Assembly: GCA_022225965.2 (NCBI GenBank) | Contig: JAKJXP020000133.1 | Location: 41,672-105,671 of the forward strand | Reading direction: 5' to 3' | Origin: Diatrype stigma | Taxonomy: Eukaryota; Ascomycota; Sordariomycetes; Xylariales; Diatrypaceae | DNA length: 64,000 bases | Part shown: one piece after another, positions 1 to 12,661 of the stretch | Position numbering within the stretch: the first letter of the stretch is position 1 | Layout: every line of letters starts with the position of its first letter | The notes under the pieces: model-generated | Told to the model about the DNA's origin: nothing | Seen by the model: the letters and a program-made list of their open reading frames with translations, nothing else | Databases searched by the model: none | Position numbers and translations under genes: made by a program

Positions 1-535
1 ATTGAGGTCCCCGCCATTGAACGGCCATAGGATTCTCCGATCATGGACAATTGGGCAACGCCACCAACTGCAGGTGCTCAGTGCCAATGCAAGCCGACCC
101 CTCCCCCCACTCCTTGCCTCTGCCCCTCTGCCCCTCTCCCTCCCTAATAGGTATGGAACGTCATTCTCATTCAATATCGATTTGAGGCTTAACTATCTGA
201 TCGTGAACTTACCTAAGCCGCTGTCCCTGACATTGACAACGAAACTGGCCTGGTTCTGACGTTGAAAGCCATCAATCTCTTACGGTGATAGTAAGATGGC
301 GATGAGACTATTTATTTCAACGTCGACGGCATAAACTTCGTTCGCGTTTGAACAAGCGCCCTAAAAAGCATGAACTCCTTGATAGTAAGTCTGCTGTGAC
401 GGCCATGGGTAAGGTCGGCACTTTACTAACACGATTCAACGATTTTTGTATGCCTATGCTTCAACACGGAAGTCCATGAAGCCTAGTGCCCTCTATTTTC
501 ATATCGTGTCCTATGTAGAACTGACTTAACACCAC
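1..535. other. Intergenic, no gene seen
   Basis: No convincing coding sequence. The open frame near the left edge is proline/leucine-rich, has no recognisable domain and looks random. This stretch is the 3' flank of the metalloreductase gene on the minus strand. Confidence 0.6.
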
Positions 536-2529
536 TTAAAAGGAATATTCTTCAACATGTAAATGGATGCCCTGGGCGCCTGTCCCCTTATGCACCGCTC
601 GATCATCGCTCAGCTTTGCAACTGAGTTACGTACTTCCGCTACAAGTGATTGACCACCACAGACTACAACGCCCGTCTCGCCACCGGAAGTCTCGACTGC
701 CTTGCGAATAAAGGCCGCTGCATCAGGCCTTGTTGTTGAGTGATGGATGTGAGATTCTTCTTTGACGTTGGAGATATGGCTTTGAGGCGAAGAGTCGCCT
801 GGACGCAACACCGGGGCTGGCGATATCGCATCCCTTGCATCAGTTGCGCTCTTCTCCATGTCATCTCCACAGCAGTCAATCTTCTTCCCAGCCATATCTA
901 CAAAGGCAGGCCACGTGGACTGTGGAATTGAGGTCGCTACTTTGAATGTCTCGAGCTCACCATGACCAGTCGCAGCGATGTGGATGATCACCTTGATACC
1001 AACGGCCGCTGCTGTATCCAAGGCTTCATGGAGGCGATTGTGGTAGAACCCAACCTCTTCACCCTGCCTCGCTGCCAGGAGAAAATGAACACGATTGGTA
1101 CACTTCGTCGAACTCGACTGCAATATGCTCTCCAATATAGGAAGAGTAAATGATGCGCCCGTCGACGCAGAAATGAGGACCAGAGTCTCAAAGATATCCC
1201 AGCGGGGAGGTTTTCCGTACGGCCCCGCGACATACGCCGTCAGTGCATGTTTCTTCTCCAGCCGCTCCAGTTTCCTAGCAAATGTGTTGAGTCGTCGGGA
1301 AAACCCAGAATGAGAACGGATGACAAGTTGTACACTGTTACAAACACACGTCTCGGGCATCCGATGCGGGCATGCGATGGTGTAAGGGTGGGTCTCGAGG
1401 AGGCCAACACGGGGCAACCACAGGTACAAGTGCTGACCAGCTTTCCACTGGAAATGAACATCTTTTATTGTTAAGACGGTCATCGCTTCTCCAACCGCGC
1501 TGAGCTGTGCTTGATGGCCAAGCCTTTGGCCTCCCTCGCAGCGGGCGTTATTGGGGTTAAACTTCACATTCTGCCAGGTCAACATGTTAAACCGGAAGAC
1601 GCGGTCAAAACAGATCGCTGAGATGGCAAACCAGATATTGTATCTCGCGTAGGCGGGAATGTGGACATAAACTACCCACAGGAAAAAGACGGCCGCCAGG
1701 ATATGCTGGAGGACAAAAAGCTCGTACGCCACGGTCCTAATGGGCTTGAAGGAGGTCACGACCATCCAGAGCAGTATCGCCCATCCTCCCAGACCGTAGG
1801 AGACAGTAACGGGCATCATCTTTATTTCTGCCTGGAGAAAGTCGGCAATTACCCACTCCCTCCAAAAGTGGAAACCGTGAACTGTGGCGGTGACAAACAT
1901 GGTTCGTGCTACCCAGCGGTGCAGCCAGTTCAGCCTCTCGTGACTCGTGCCGGCCACCAGTCCGATGATGCTCGTCTTAGAGGCCAGTAGGTATAAGAAA
2001 GGCACCTGTGTGACGGTAACCCAGGCGTTTCGGTAACCGATCCTTTCCCAGAAAAGTCCATCTTTGTATATGGCCTCATGACTCATCATGTAGATGATGA
2101 AGACCCAGTACACGATGAGGACAAGAATACGACCCACGGGAGGTGGCGTCATCCAGGAAAGGTACCGTGTTGGGATGTAGAGCTGCGGGTAACTGATCTC
2201 TCTCCCTACCGCCGTTAACGTGGCCCATACCTGCATGGACCATGTAGTAGGCTTCGTTGGGTACTTCACCGATTTGGTTTTGCATGTGCGCAACCTGAGG
2301 TCAATGGTCAGTCGGGAGCAAACATGTTTGTCGAGTGAGCCGTCTGGTCTCTTCGGTCAGCGTACCTTGTCCGGTTTTGAGCAAAGTTGATGGCGCGAAT
2401 TACGAGCAACAGGCCTAATGCTCCGGTGATGACATACCAGTAGACCCGGGCGAGCTTCATGTTGGTCGGCTGGAACTCGTTGGACGGCATAGACATTCCG
2501 CCCATGTCTCCCGCATCATGATGCCCCAT
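536..2529 (-). CDS. Ferric/cupric reductase transmembrane component (FRE family)
   Basis: Two exons, complement(536..2294, 2366..2529), 640 residues. The intron (2295-2365) is GT-AG and phase 2. The family moves electrons from NADPH through FAD and two b-type haems across the plasma membrane to reduce extracellular Fe(III) or Cu(II). Visible: a His/Met-rich N-terminus (residues 2-14), a first membrane segment around 28-48, then a multi-helix core with two haem ligand pairs spaced H-x13-H (H180/H194 and H252/H266). The FAD motif HPYTIA follows at about 357-362, the NADPH-binding GPYG at 412-415, and a C-terminal VVCGG segment. The tail HVEEYSF matches the family's usual ending. The length is normal for the family. 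It is divergent from the Bim1-like copper gene at 4360. The metal reduced cannot be read from sequence. Confidence 0.93.
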
Positions 2530-4359
2530 AGTTTCCAGCGGGGTGTTGATTCATACTACACGCAATATGTGTTTCTGTAACTGTTCGCATTGGACTGGCT
2601 CCAGGGTGATTCGGAATAATGGCTGTCGTTTTTCCAGAGTAACTTGGGAGCTATTTGATGCTCGAAGGGGCTGGCCCGCAGAAGTTCTATAGGTGGACCA
2701 AAGAGTATGATCGAGATTTCATCTAAAGAGGGTGGTAAGACGGAAAATTTCAGGAAGTGGTAGGTAGGAAAAGCTAGAAAAGGCCCCGACGACAAATAGG
2801 GCAAGATGGAACTTTGGCGGTCGTGCGCTTTTGGGTTCGTGATGTCGATTATAGCAGGGAATTCGGGAGCTGAGACGGGAAAGCTGTGACGTGGAACGGG
2901 ACCGAGTAATACCTAATACCTATCCCAGAACATAGGTAGACCAGTACCACGGTTTTCAATTACTTTTTCGTATTGCCATATGTAAGTTCGGTTAAGGACA
3001 AAGAACGCGGACTTGGGCTATACCACGATGTCAATTCGTATGTTGATTCTAAGCTGAGAACAGGAAGGGCGCTTCGAGAATAGCAAACCCTGCTCATTCG
3101 GTTTCAAGTCTCCGTGGCTTCAGCCCTGACTTCCTTCTCTCTTGGGCGTTTACTATGAGAGCTCTCGGCAGATGCTCTTTACCTACCTAGGTAATGCTAG
3201 GGACCTGTTGTATGTATGTCACTACTAGTATGTACTCTGTAGGCCCATCGCCTGTAATCCAGTGCCCTTGGCTCGTGCTGGTAGAACTGGTGGATATTGA
3301 TAGCGGAGAAGTGGGTTGCATGAAATGTTACAAGCCCAGATGCTCTCCAACCATGATATCCTTACCAGTTCCTTGTGAGTACCTAGGCGCTAATTTCCGC
3401 CACAATATGCTCAAATAACCTCAAGCGGCTATGGCTTGTCGTGGACGAAGCGCACCCGCGATCTCGAATGTGGGTAGCAGTAGTTCGGGGTCGGGGCACT
3501 AATAGACCCCTGTGTAGATCCAGAGATCAGGTACATAAGCAGGTAACCCCACTACAACCCTGCAACCCCGCGATCTAGAATTCCAGGGGAACCCCACCAA
3601 GATTACTTACAGGTACCGCCTGGGTGCTGGGGAACCACAAACATACACCCACCAGGCCCGAGGGGTGTGGTATAGAGGTAAAGTATTCCATCACCACGGA
3701 ACTAATTCTCGTTTCCCTACGTTGTGCTCTGTCCAGTGCCTTTGCCTGCGTTGGCATATACTTATACATACCTAACTATACATAATTAGGTGTGTGCCCA
3801 GACAGCCACCCAGATATACCTAAGTACTTAAATACACAAGCAGATGTATTAAAGGGAATAACTAAGTATGTACTTGTTATCTAGCAACGAATACCACTAG
3901 ACTTCACAGGTTACATACCTCGTAGTCCAAACTACCTGTACCACATGCAAGCTTCTAAGGTTCCAGGCTCCAACGTGTCTACAGGGTCTACATACATTGG
4001 TACTTCAAGGTACTATCTACCTGTATTGCAGGTTGGTAACTGCCCGAGCTCCCCTTGTTGCCCCATTACCAACCTACCTAGGTACTCTAGGAGCTCGGTA
4101 TCTGGGTAAGGACTCTCTGTAAAGCTACTATCATACATACCTTTCTCCTCATCAGCCTCCATCAACATAGCCCCATCTACATAGGTGTCCATGTAGTCTC
4201 CCATGCCGTTGGACTTCACACGTCTCACTTGTAGGAGTTTATTCTCTCCTTATATTCGAGCACCTCTCTCTGTATTCTCAACCTATCTCGGTCTGATTCT
4301 TTCGTGTCCTCCTCTTTTGCCTCCTTCAATACGTACCACGATAGCTAGACAGCAGCATC
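2530..4359. other. Shared divergent intergenic region between metalloreductase and Bim1-like gene
   Basis: No gene found in these 1.8 kb. It contains several copies of the TACCTAGGTA-type palindrome (around 3185, 3378 and 4071) and long runs of CATACC/CTACCT variants. No TTTGCTC copper-response element was seen in this non-coding stretch; the copies noticed lie inside the reductase gene itself. The final 150 bp before 4360 are pyrimidine-rich, as is common upstream of fungal starts. Confidence 0.55.
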
Positions 4360-5202
4360 ATGGCCCGCCTTATATCACTCTTGGCAGTAGCCATCACTCT
4401 TACCTGCGGCGTCGTCCGTGGCCACTTCTCACTGACATACCCTTCGCCTGTGGGAGAGCTCAATGAAGATGACGAAGGTACTGGTCCCTGTGGCGGATAC
4501 ACACCAGACCTCCAAACCGTCAACACGACGGACTTCCACGTTGGCGGCGATTCAATCGTGGTCAGCACGTCACATCCCCAAAGTCATTGGCTGTACCGCA
4601 TCACCACCGGCAGCGCAGCGGCAGCCACCGAAAACTGGACCCAGGTTTACCCTATCGTCCTTCAGAGTGGTATCAACTCCTACTGTCAGCCTGCCATTAC
4701 GATCCCAGAAGAGCTCATTGGCCAGAAGGCAATACTCAGTATCGTTGGGACGGCAACAGATGGATTGCTTTACCAGGTGCGTCCCGTTCATATATATCTA
4801 CCCACCTGCTTCGTTGCTAGCCAACCTATCTCCTTGTCTTCACCTGTACCATCGCAGTATAGAACAAGAATCTAGGGTAGCCTAATGCTCTCTATGCTCA
4901 ATGTTAACATTATGTAGTGCGCTGCAGTCAAGTTCGTCTCTGGAACGGGTAGCAAAGTCGATGCCTGCACCAACAGCACTGGCGTTACCGCCTCATTCGA
5001 AAACGATTCGGAACTGGCAGGCTTAGTAGGCCAAGGCAACCCCACGGACGACGAGTCTGCGAGTAATGGTTCGGTTACTGCATCCTCAATACCGAGCGAC
5101 ACTCCCGGCGCGGCAGCAGCGACATATGGCCTAGTCCAAGGGTTCGGCCCTTTGATCATTGTTGGATTCATGATGGTGCTTGGGACTGGTCTGATGGTTT
5201 GA
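4360..5202 (+). CDS. Bim1-like copper acquisition factor (GPI-type, LPMO-like fold)
   Basis: Two exons, 4360..4776 and 4918..5202, phase-0 intron, 233 residues. A signal peptide (residues 1-21) is followed directly by His22 in VRG/HFSLTYP. An N-terminal His exposed by signal cleavage is the copper-brace residue of the Bim1/X325 family. Members are extracellular, usually GPI-anchored, LPMO-like in fold but without known oxidase activity. Cryptococcus Bim1 works with the Ctr1 importer in copper uptake. Cys residues fit family disulfides (PCGGY, SYCQP, QCAAV, DACTN). The mature part is N-glycosylation-rich, then Ser/Asp-rich, and ends in a hydrophobic tail (GLVQGFGPLIIVGF onward), as expected for a GPI signal. 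The neighbour upstream on the other strand is a metalloreductase. Confidence 0.88.
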
Positions 5203-6450
5203 GTGAGGCCTGAACATACCGATCAGACCTAACTCAGTGACTGCTGAGCAAGGTTGGCTTGTTGTTAACCCATAGGTGTATTGCGACTCATATCATCACA
5301 TAACCGGGGATACATCACGGCTAGAATGCCTCGCGATCAGGTACAAGCCATGCTATCACACTCTGAAGTGCATATGTATATAGCTGAAGGAAACGAAATA
5401 CCTATGATGCCCCTCACCGATGTTCCAAGCCCGGTCCGTCACATGGTGGTTGTCTCAGACCTGCATCATCTACACTAGTTCGGATACGAAGAGAAACAAT
5501 AGTGTATACCTACAATTCTAGCTATCTCTTGGGCATAATATCGGCCATGAGGAACACTCATGACATAAGGGTGGCTACCCACTGTGCCAGTAGCCGAATA
5601 CCAGTACAACTAGACCATGATATAGAGTCTGCCTCTGTATGCACAGTGGACAAACCGCCTATCACGCTAATCGTCATACATACGACTCCTAAAACGTCGC
5701 CAAGTCTCGTTACAATTTACCTTGATACCTGGTACGGTTATTTCCAATGTTCTTTTATATTTCTAACTCAACCTGCGTCTTCTTGCTAATTTCTTGAATT
5801 TCGACACGGACGGGAGATGTTGGTGAAGCTCGAGCTAGAAACAACTTTAATAATCATGACTCTTTTCCGCACGGAACGAGACTTACAGATTTCACCGCGT
5901 ATTGGGGATATTTATATTCGGCTTGCGATACAAGACGATAGGTACGGAAATGCGAAAAGCGTGCAAGAGCAGAGACATGTCACAAGAAAATATGGTTTCT
6001 GTTCGTTTATTAAGGGTAGTTACGACTCAAATCATTCGTATGGTGGCTCCTCAAGACTGCCTCCAACCGGCATTAGTGGTAGGTAAGGCATAAGACTGAG
6101 TACGTCGAAGACGTCAAAGGCATGATTCATCCAGGGTACATCATCTCATAAATTGTCGTTGGGTCAGCAATACGAATCATATCCATAAGACAATATATAC
6201 CATGACACATACCCTTCGTCCGGAGTGAAGACTCATATCCAACCATCCATCCCTGGACAACTACACCAAGCCTTGCTATGATATCGCAAGAAATCCGAAC
6301 TCCATATCCATCTAGCACCCACATCCATCATAAAAAGCCTAATAGAATGTACCCAACTCCCTCCAACCCACTTCAGCTCTTCCCTTCTCAGAACTATGAA
6401 TGGTCGATCTAGCTCCCACACAGCAGTTTAGTCGACGGTAACCATCCCGA
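5203..6450. other. Intergenic, no gene seen
   Basis: 3' flanks of two convergent genes (Bim1-like and the HeLo/protease gene). Short open frames are present on both strands but none has domain signal, consistent splice sites or fungal codon character. Confidence 0.5.
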
Positions 6451-9400
6451 CTACCTCGAGCCAACTCCAATCTCCCCACCCGGAATATGTACCTTGTCCA
6501 TATCAGCAGCAAGGACTCGTACGTTCTCGTCATAGTCGGTCTCTTGTTCTCCTCGCCCCGGGGCTGTTGAAGCTGGTGGCGGTAAGGACTTCCGCTTCAA
6601 TTCCTTCGGGACACTATGGCCACGAGTGGGAATTCTGCCCTCCTCGCCGTCGCCGTCGCCCTCTCCTTCACAGTCTACCAGCGAACCCAGCTCCGACAAG
6701 TCCTCACCAACATCAACGATATCATCATCGAGTTTCGTACCTGCGGTAGCAGTTGCGGTGGTACCTTCGTTAGCCAATAGCCTAATGATGGTATCACCAC
6801 CAGGAAGCCGGACCTCGGCCGCCTCGAGTGTCTCAGCAATATCTAGCAACAGTACGTCCATAGGACATATGTAGGCGACCTGCTTGCGCTCGCTCCAGGC
6901 GAGGACGTGCCCGGCGAGGCGGCCATTGCGGCGGTCAATGACCCAAGCGCCCGAATCTCCCGGGATCCCAAGCGGTAGGCTCTTTGTTGATGGTGAAGAG
7001 CCGGATCGTGATCCCTGGCCTTGATGTGGCGGTTCTACCGGGATCCAGGTTCTGGACGAAGATGATGGCCCGGAACGAGACACTTTGCCGGTCACCTGAT
7101 ACGTATGACTGGGCGATGCGCGACCGTAGATCTTGACGGACGTCAGGGCCGGCAGGATCTGACCAGTCTGTAGTCCGCTGGTGCGCGCGCTGCATTGGAC
7201 CTCCATGCCCGGCAGCGATGTCGCCGGAGCGACCGCAGTCGGGTGGAGAGTCCCTAGCGGCGAGCTAGACCGGGGGTTGCCCTGGGCCGGTGCGCGAGGA
7301 ATGAGATTGTCCCCGGGTTTCCTGTCGTCTTGGAATTCGAACAAGGCCCAATCGATCTCGTGCACAAGTCCGTTCTCGTGTCGCCGACGGATGCCAGAGG
7401 AGGCATAAACCTCCCCCAAGCCGTATGTGTCTAGATGGTCCTACGAGGAGCCTATCAGCGACTGACTAATATGCAAGCGACGCGATGCGGGATGGGAAAG
7501 GGCGAAGAATTCAAATTAAGTAGGCACTTATTCTGACTCAACTACATACCTCGTCCATGGTATCTTCCGAAGGGTAGAAGCCCTCTTCTACATCGTCAAG
7601 CGCCGGCTGAGTGACTACGTAACCATCGCCGCAACCCGGTTCAACGCCAGGAATATCCCCTGGCTCACCATATTCCTCGTACCTATCCTCGTCATCATCC
7701 TCGTCATCACTTGTGATGTCGGTAACTGAGAGCTCGGACTCGGACTCGGAGAATTCGCATGCAAAGTCATCGCTGCTGCTTTCCGTAGACGAGTCCCCCC
7801 CTTCTTGCAAATACATCCCTAGATTGAGCGCGTTCAACGGACGTGTCGCCATGGCTCGCCGGGCTTTGTCGGATGGTTCGTTTGCACCAGCACTCGGGCC
7901 GATGACCTGATCCGGATCATCTAGCATGTGGTGGACAGTCATGCCATATGGCTTGTCATCAACTAAAATGAGTCCTCCAAAACTCACCGGGGGGAGATGC
8001 TTATCACCAATCCAGGCTCCGATGCTTGCCCCGTTCTGTGGCCGCTCTTGGAAATCGGGATTGATAGTTGTGGGTTCGTCACCTTCCACATCGGCTTCGC
8101 TCCCGCTATCAGATTCGCTCGCACCGCCTGACTTCTGGCCCTCCTTCATGCTTCTGCGAGGGCCCTTCCTCGAGCGAAGCACAGATCCCCTGCAGACCTT
8201 GAGCGCAAAGCCAGTGGTACCATCGAAGAGGACTCCTAGTCTCTTTTTTAGGATGGCGCGGACCTTATTGACCGACGTACAGACAACGAGCACGGTAGGG
8301 GTGACTTTCTGTGGTGATTCGCCGATGGACTCCAGCGAGATCTCGACCGATTCGGGATGCTTCCGGTAGAATTGGCCAAGTGCCATGTTGATCTGGGGCA
8401 TCAGCATGCTATTCCACTGCTCGATTACCTCGTCTGGTAGGGGAACCTGGGGATAGAGGCGAAGTTTGGACGATCGCTCCTTTGGAAGAGTTCCCTTTTT
8501 ATGTTCAGTCGTGGACGCTATCCTACGTTAGTATACATTATTGCAATTCAGAAGGCAGTCTGGAGCCATACCTTCTAGCGGTACCTTGATGTCAGCCCCA
8601 CTCGACGACGGTGCTTCCGTCGGGATAGGACGCTTATAGTCTGAACCGGAATAAGAGCCAATGGATGTCTTGATTTGAAGTTGGCTGACGGACGAGCGGG
8701 TTGTAACTTCATCGCCCAGGCGCTCATCAAGCCCACTTACACCATCCAGAATGCAACAGGCTTCCAAATAACGACTCGTTCTGATCTGGACTTGACTCAT
8801 GACTTCGTCACTCGCATTCGCACCAGGCCGTGCAAGCTCTTGATCGACAGCATTCCAACAAGCTTGAACGGCTCGCATGTAAGGAGTGCCGCACTGGATC
8901 GCCAATTTTTCTAAGACCGATTCTGGTATGCTGGGGGATGTTTGGTCGGGTACCAGGTTCTCAAGCTTCGTCCACAGTCCTATGGAGACGAGAAGCATAG
9001 CCAGGGAGTAGAGGTCGAGGGTCTTCATGTCATATCTTGACGCCAGTGGGGACTGTGATGATGTCCGGGGGTCGAGTGGATGGTGGTATAGGGAGAGGAA
9101 TGGAGGCGAGGATGATGGATCGGGGGTGAAGGTATCGGGGAAGAGATCAAATGATGATAGGAGGGGTTTTCGGATGTCGACCTCGCCACTTGACATGCCC
9201 GGGTCAGCAGTACAGCAAAAAGAGACGGCGGTATCGAGGAGGTTCCCATGCGTGATTCCTCTGGCGTGCATATCGAACACGGTATTTGCCAGATTATGCG
9301 CTAATCGGAATTTGGCCTCCAGTCTGGGCTCGAAATCTGGCTTATTGAGCAGCTCCGCCAGCGTACATAGATTGTCCAATGGCGTGTGAGTGAAGTTCTC

Positions 9401-10366
9401 GAATGAGACCGGGTTGAAGGCGGAAGGAAACTGATATACAAGAGCTAGTCTCGAGTTCTCCATGTCTTCGAAATAACCCAGCAGCAGCGGCAATCCTATC
9501 CAAGCCCCTGGGGATCTATGTGAGTCGGTCTGCAGGCCCGCGCTTAGCTTCTCGAACCTGGACATCGACGGCATGATTCCTGTCATGGAGTAGATCTGGT
9601 CGAACGGTGCATATTCCAGAAGCAAGGGAGACCATGTCTGTCGTCCCGGTTGGCGAGTGAGCTCAGAGTACGCCTGTTTATCCATGAAGACTATCTGCTG
9701 CGATCTTCGAGCAGGGGAGGGTGTGGTCGAACCAGGGTCGATGGGGTCGGTGCTCAGAGTCGTGAGGGTTGTAGGGTTGATAACCTGAGGCGCTCGTATC
9801 CTAGTAGACTCGAAAGCTTGAAGGTCTTCAATCGAGCCCATGTGCTTGGCTAGCTTGGTCTGTGCCCCTCGGGAAGACATGGAGGCTTCTGATCGAGTAC
9901 GTGATAGATCACAGAGCGTGTCGATAGAAGCAGTCAGATCACGGACAAGATCCTCAAACCTCCCCTTGTCCCAGACAATGAGCGGCGTCTTTCGGTCTCC
10001 AGTTGCCTTTTCGGCAGGCGTGTCGCCGGTAGCACTTCTCTTTGACGCGAGCCACAGGGGTTCCGCTTCAGCGAGGATGTCTTTGATAGTAGCCATGATG
10101 CTACCAACCAGATCGCTCAAGCCGGCCTTGGAGAGGGACTCATCGATCTCGGCAGTCTGGTTCGGGTCGGACCATTCCAAGCCCCAGCTGACTAGTCGAT
10201 CCTTCTGTATGCGAAGTTTGCGGTGCAAGGCTTTGATCTCGGGATCATCGGCACTCTGGACGGGCTCCTTGACAAAGTCGGAGGACTTCTTAGTATCATT
10301 ATAAAGCCGGCTGAGTCTGCGCTGAAAGGGCAGCTGAAAGCCACCCTGGGGAATAAACGAGTCCAT
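6451..10366 (-). CDS. HeLo-like / pseudokinase / trypsin-like serine protease fusion protein
   Basis: Three exons, complement(6451..7440, 7550..8517, 8572..10366), 1250 residues. The introns are 54 bp (with a perfect TACTAAC branch site) and 109 bp; phases agree. Residues about 30-200 resemble the HeLo / prion-inhibition-and-propagation domain ([23 protein letters not shown]). About 230-530 is kinase-like but the catalytic HRD is HGN (in [10 protein letters not shown]) and the DFG position reads SFDLF, so it is a likely pseudokinase. About 600-780 is an acidic linker. About 760-1130 is a trypsin-like domain: His795 in MTVHHML, Asp951 in EIDWALFEF, Ser1084 in IPGDSGAW, preceded by [11 protein letters not shown]. 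HeLo domains act in fungal allorecognition and regulated cell death. A joint role here is inference. A long acidic insertion separates His from Asp. Splice sites should be checked with RNA. Confidence 0.85.
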
Positions 10367-12168
10367 GATGCTCTAAGTTTCGCGGGGTTCTCCCCTATGG
10401 TAGTCTATGTGTTGATTGCAACCAATTGCGGTTGTCCGTTAGATTGGGCCTCCCTACCCAGTTGTTAACGAAGCTGTTAGAAAAACGGCCGTCTGCCCTC
10501 AGCGCCGTATAATCATACGCATATTCATCACACTGGTGTTATCTGGTCATCCTGGAGCGTGCGAGGGAACATAAGTAGTTGTCAACAAGTAAAGCTACCG
10601 ATACATCAGGTAAGTAAGCAGTTTGTGTTGCCAAAGAGCCTCGATATTTGGGAAGGGGACTGGGGGAAGTTGGGCATAGAATATCCGTCCTGACCGACCC
10701 GATCATAAGGAATGTCGCTGCCTTGTCTTGCCCTTGCCTCTCGTGGAGAGCCCAAGAATACGGTTCTAATCTTGATGCCTACGAGATGGGTCCACAACGC
10801 CCAGAGGTCATCGAAGGGCAGAGCAGAGCAGCAGAACAGAAGAGCAGAAGAGCAGAAGAGCAGCGAGAGCAGCCAATAGGTTGGAATCGAAGAATGCGGG
10901 TGAGTGGGACCAGCGCTCGGTTGCATGGGACTTCGAGAGTGACAATGTCAGTTTGCACTTGCGAAAACAGGCAAATGGCGTTCAAGGTACTTCGACGGCA
11001 TGAAATATGCTGTTGCCTAGAACTACTGGATGCGGTAACAACCTTGGAAGTCAGAGCCGGGACTTTAGTTGGCAACGTCAACTACCTAGTCGTGGCTGAT
11101 GAAGGGTACGAATACCATAATGGCTGTTGCCTAACGTCACAGCAACAGATCGGGAATATGCGAAACAGGCATAGTTGGGTTCATGAACTCGGTCCATTAG
11201 CCCATGTCCTGCTGCGTAGTCAATTTATTAGCAGCGCCACGCCGCCACACCCATGGAACTATGAAACTACAGAACTACATACCGCTATGTACATGTAGTA
11301 AGTGCTACATACCTAGGTAGGTATGTACCCCACCCCCGTCGTGGATCCGGACATTCGGGATATTCGGAGCAGCTCGACTATTACCTACTTCAATTCAGCG
11401 GAGGGAAATAAAGTCGGTACGTATTGCGTACCTAAGGGCAGTCGTCATCCGGGATCTAATCTTATCATATGAGCCCCTGTAATCAACACATAACCACCAA
11501 GTTGCACCAACAATCAAGCTTCAACAGACAGGATATCATGAAAGATCCATTCAAGAAACATTTAATTCCTTTTCGACTTCGGATAGTTTCGCCTATCAAG
11601 ATCTACATATCGCCATCGCTGCCCATCCCAGTTAGATAGTTGATAGGTTTACTAGCAAAGTCCTGAGGTTTGGGTTCTACGGGGGCAGCTGGGCGCAAAG
11701 GCATTCTCATAACGGGAGCCAAGTTAATTGGGTTGATGGCTATCTACCACTTCTATCTTGGTCAAACTCATGCATACTGTTACACGTTGACACTTATCGA
11801 CATGATGGAGTTTGCTTGGGGTGAATGACCATTGCCACGTATTGAATACATTGACTCACCGACCACTGATCAGTGTAGGTAGTTGACATCGTTGAAAGTA
11901 TCTATAAGAGCCCTTGTCTGCAAATTTACCATTCAGCTATGATGTTCACCAAACACTGAGCTACAACGTACAGATCGACCAGTTAAGATTTAAAGCTGCT
12001 GACAACCACCGGATATCAAGCAGATGGGAATCCCGGTATTCGGAGACTGTAGCAGAACCTGCGTTAGTGTACAGGCCCTGGAGTTATTAACGATCCTCGA
12101 TTCCTTCCCGCTTCTATACGCATTAGTGAGCCTCCTAGCCAGCTCACCATCACAGCCTTCTCCGGCAT
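10367..12168. other. Intergenic, no gene seen
   Basis: Contains an imperfect AGCAGA/AGAGCAG purine-rich tract (about 10820-10872) and TACCTAGGTAGGTA-type motifs near 11311. The longest open frame (10648-11298, plus) is low-complexity across the purine tract and has no domain signal. A possible short spliced leader for the next gene cannot be excluded. Confidence 0.45.
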
Positions 12169-12492
12169 ATGTCTTTCAACGAGTACGGACAACGAACCAT
12201 CGTATCATACAGGTACACAGTCAATGGCATCAATATCAATGTCCCTGACAGCGAGAAATGCTATTTGTTCAGGTTGAGCTACATGTGCGGGCATCACTAT
12301 ACGGACATACCCGTAATGCAACCGGGACATTACACAATACCAGGTATAGGAGGACACCTCGCACGGTGTATTTGGCCATGGTGTCACAGAGAGGATAGGA
12401 GAGGTTACATTCCGGTAAACTGTAAAGACTGTCAAGATCAACCAAGCACACGATCAGAGGCAGTAGGTTCAACGCAGCAAATAGAGAGATAG
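12169..12492 (+). CDS. Small Cys/His-rich protein, one CGH-C4 module
   Basis: Single exon, 107 residues, function unknown. It carries one cysteine module: C40-G-H42, then C67, C72, C85 and C88. The spacing matches the three modules in the next gene downstream, so the two are paralogues. CGH followed by CxxxxC and CxxC suggests metal (probably zinc) binding, but this is inference. There is no signal peptide or membrane segment. The C-terminus after residue 90 is polar and short. Expression is unknown, and truncation relative to the larger neighbour is possible. Confidence 0.62.
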   Translation: MSFNEYGQRTIVSYRYTVNGININVPDSEKCYLFRLSYMCGHHYTDIPVMQPGHYTIPGIGGHLARCIWPWCHREDRRGYIPVNCKDCQDQPSTRSEAVGSTQQIER

Positions 12493-12661
12493 ACATTAAG
12501 CCATCACGGTGCTCATGATTCACTAGGTGGACATATATTTATTATATGGTTCATATTGACTACAAGAACTAATGTAAACTGGCTGGTGATTCAGAGGCGC
12601 GAAGAATACTAATTAGTAACGCAGTTTTTAAGGCAATGACTTCATCCAGAGTGAGTGATTT

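Noticed and set aside
2300..2390. TTTGCTC-like copper-response sites
   Set aside because: The copies fall inside the reductase coding sequence and intron rather than upstream, so they are not evidence for regulation.
7926..8369. 147-codon plus-strand frame
   Set aside because: It is antisense to exon 2 of the HeLo/protease gene, which has domain support.
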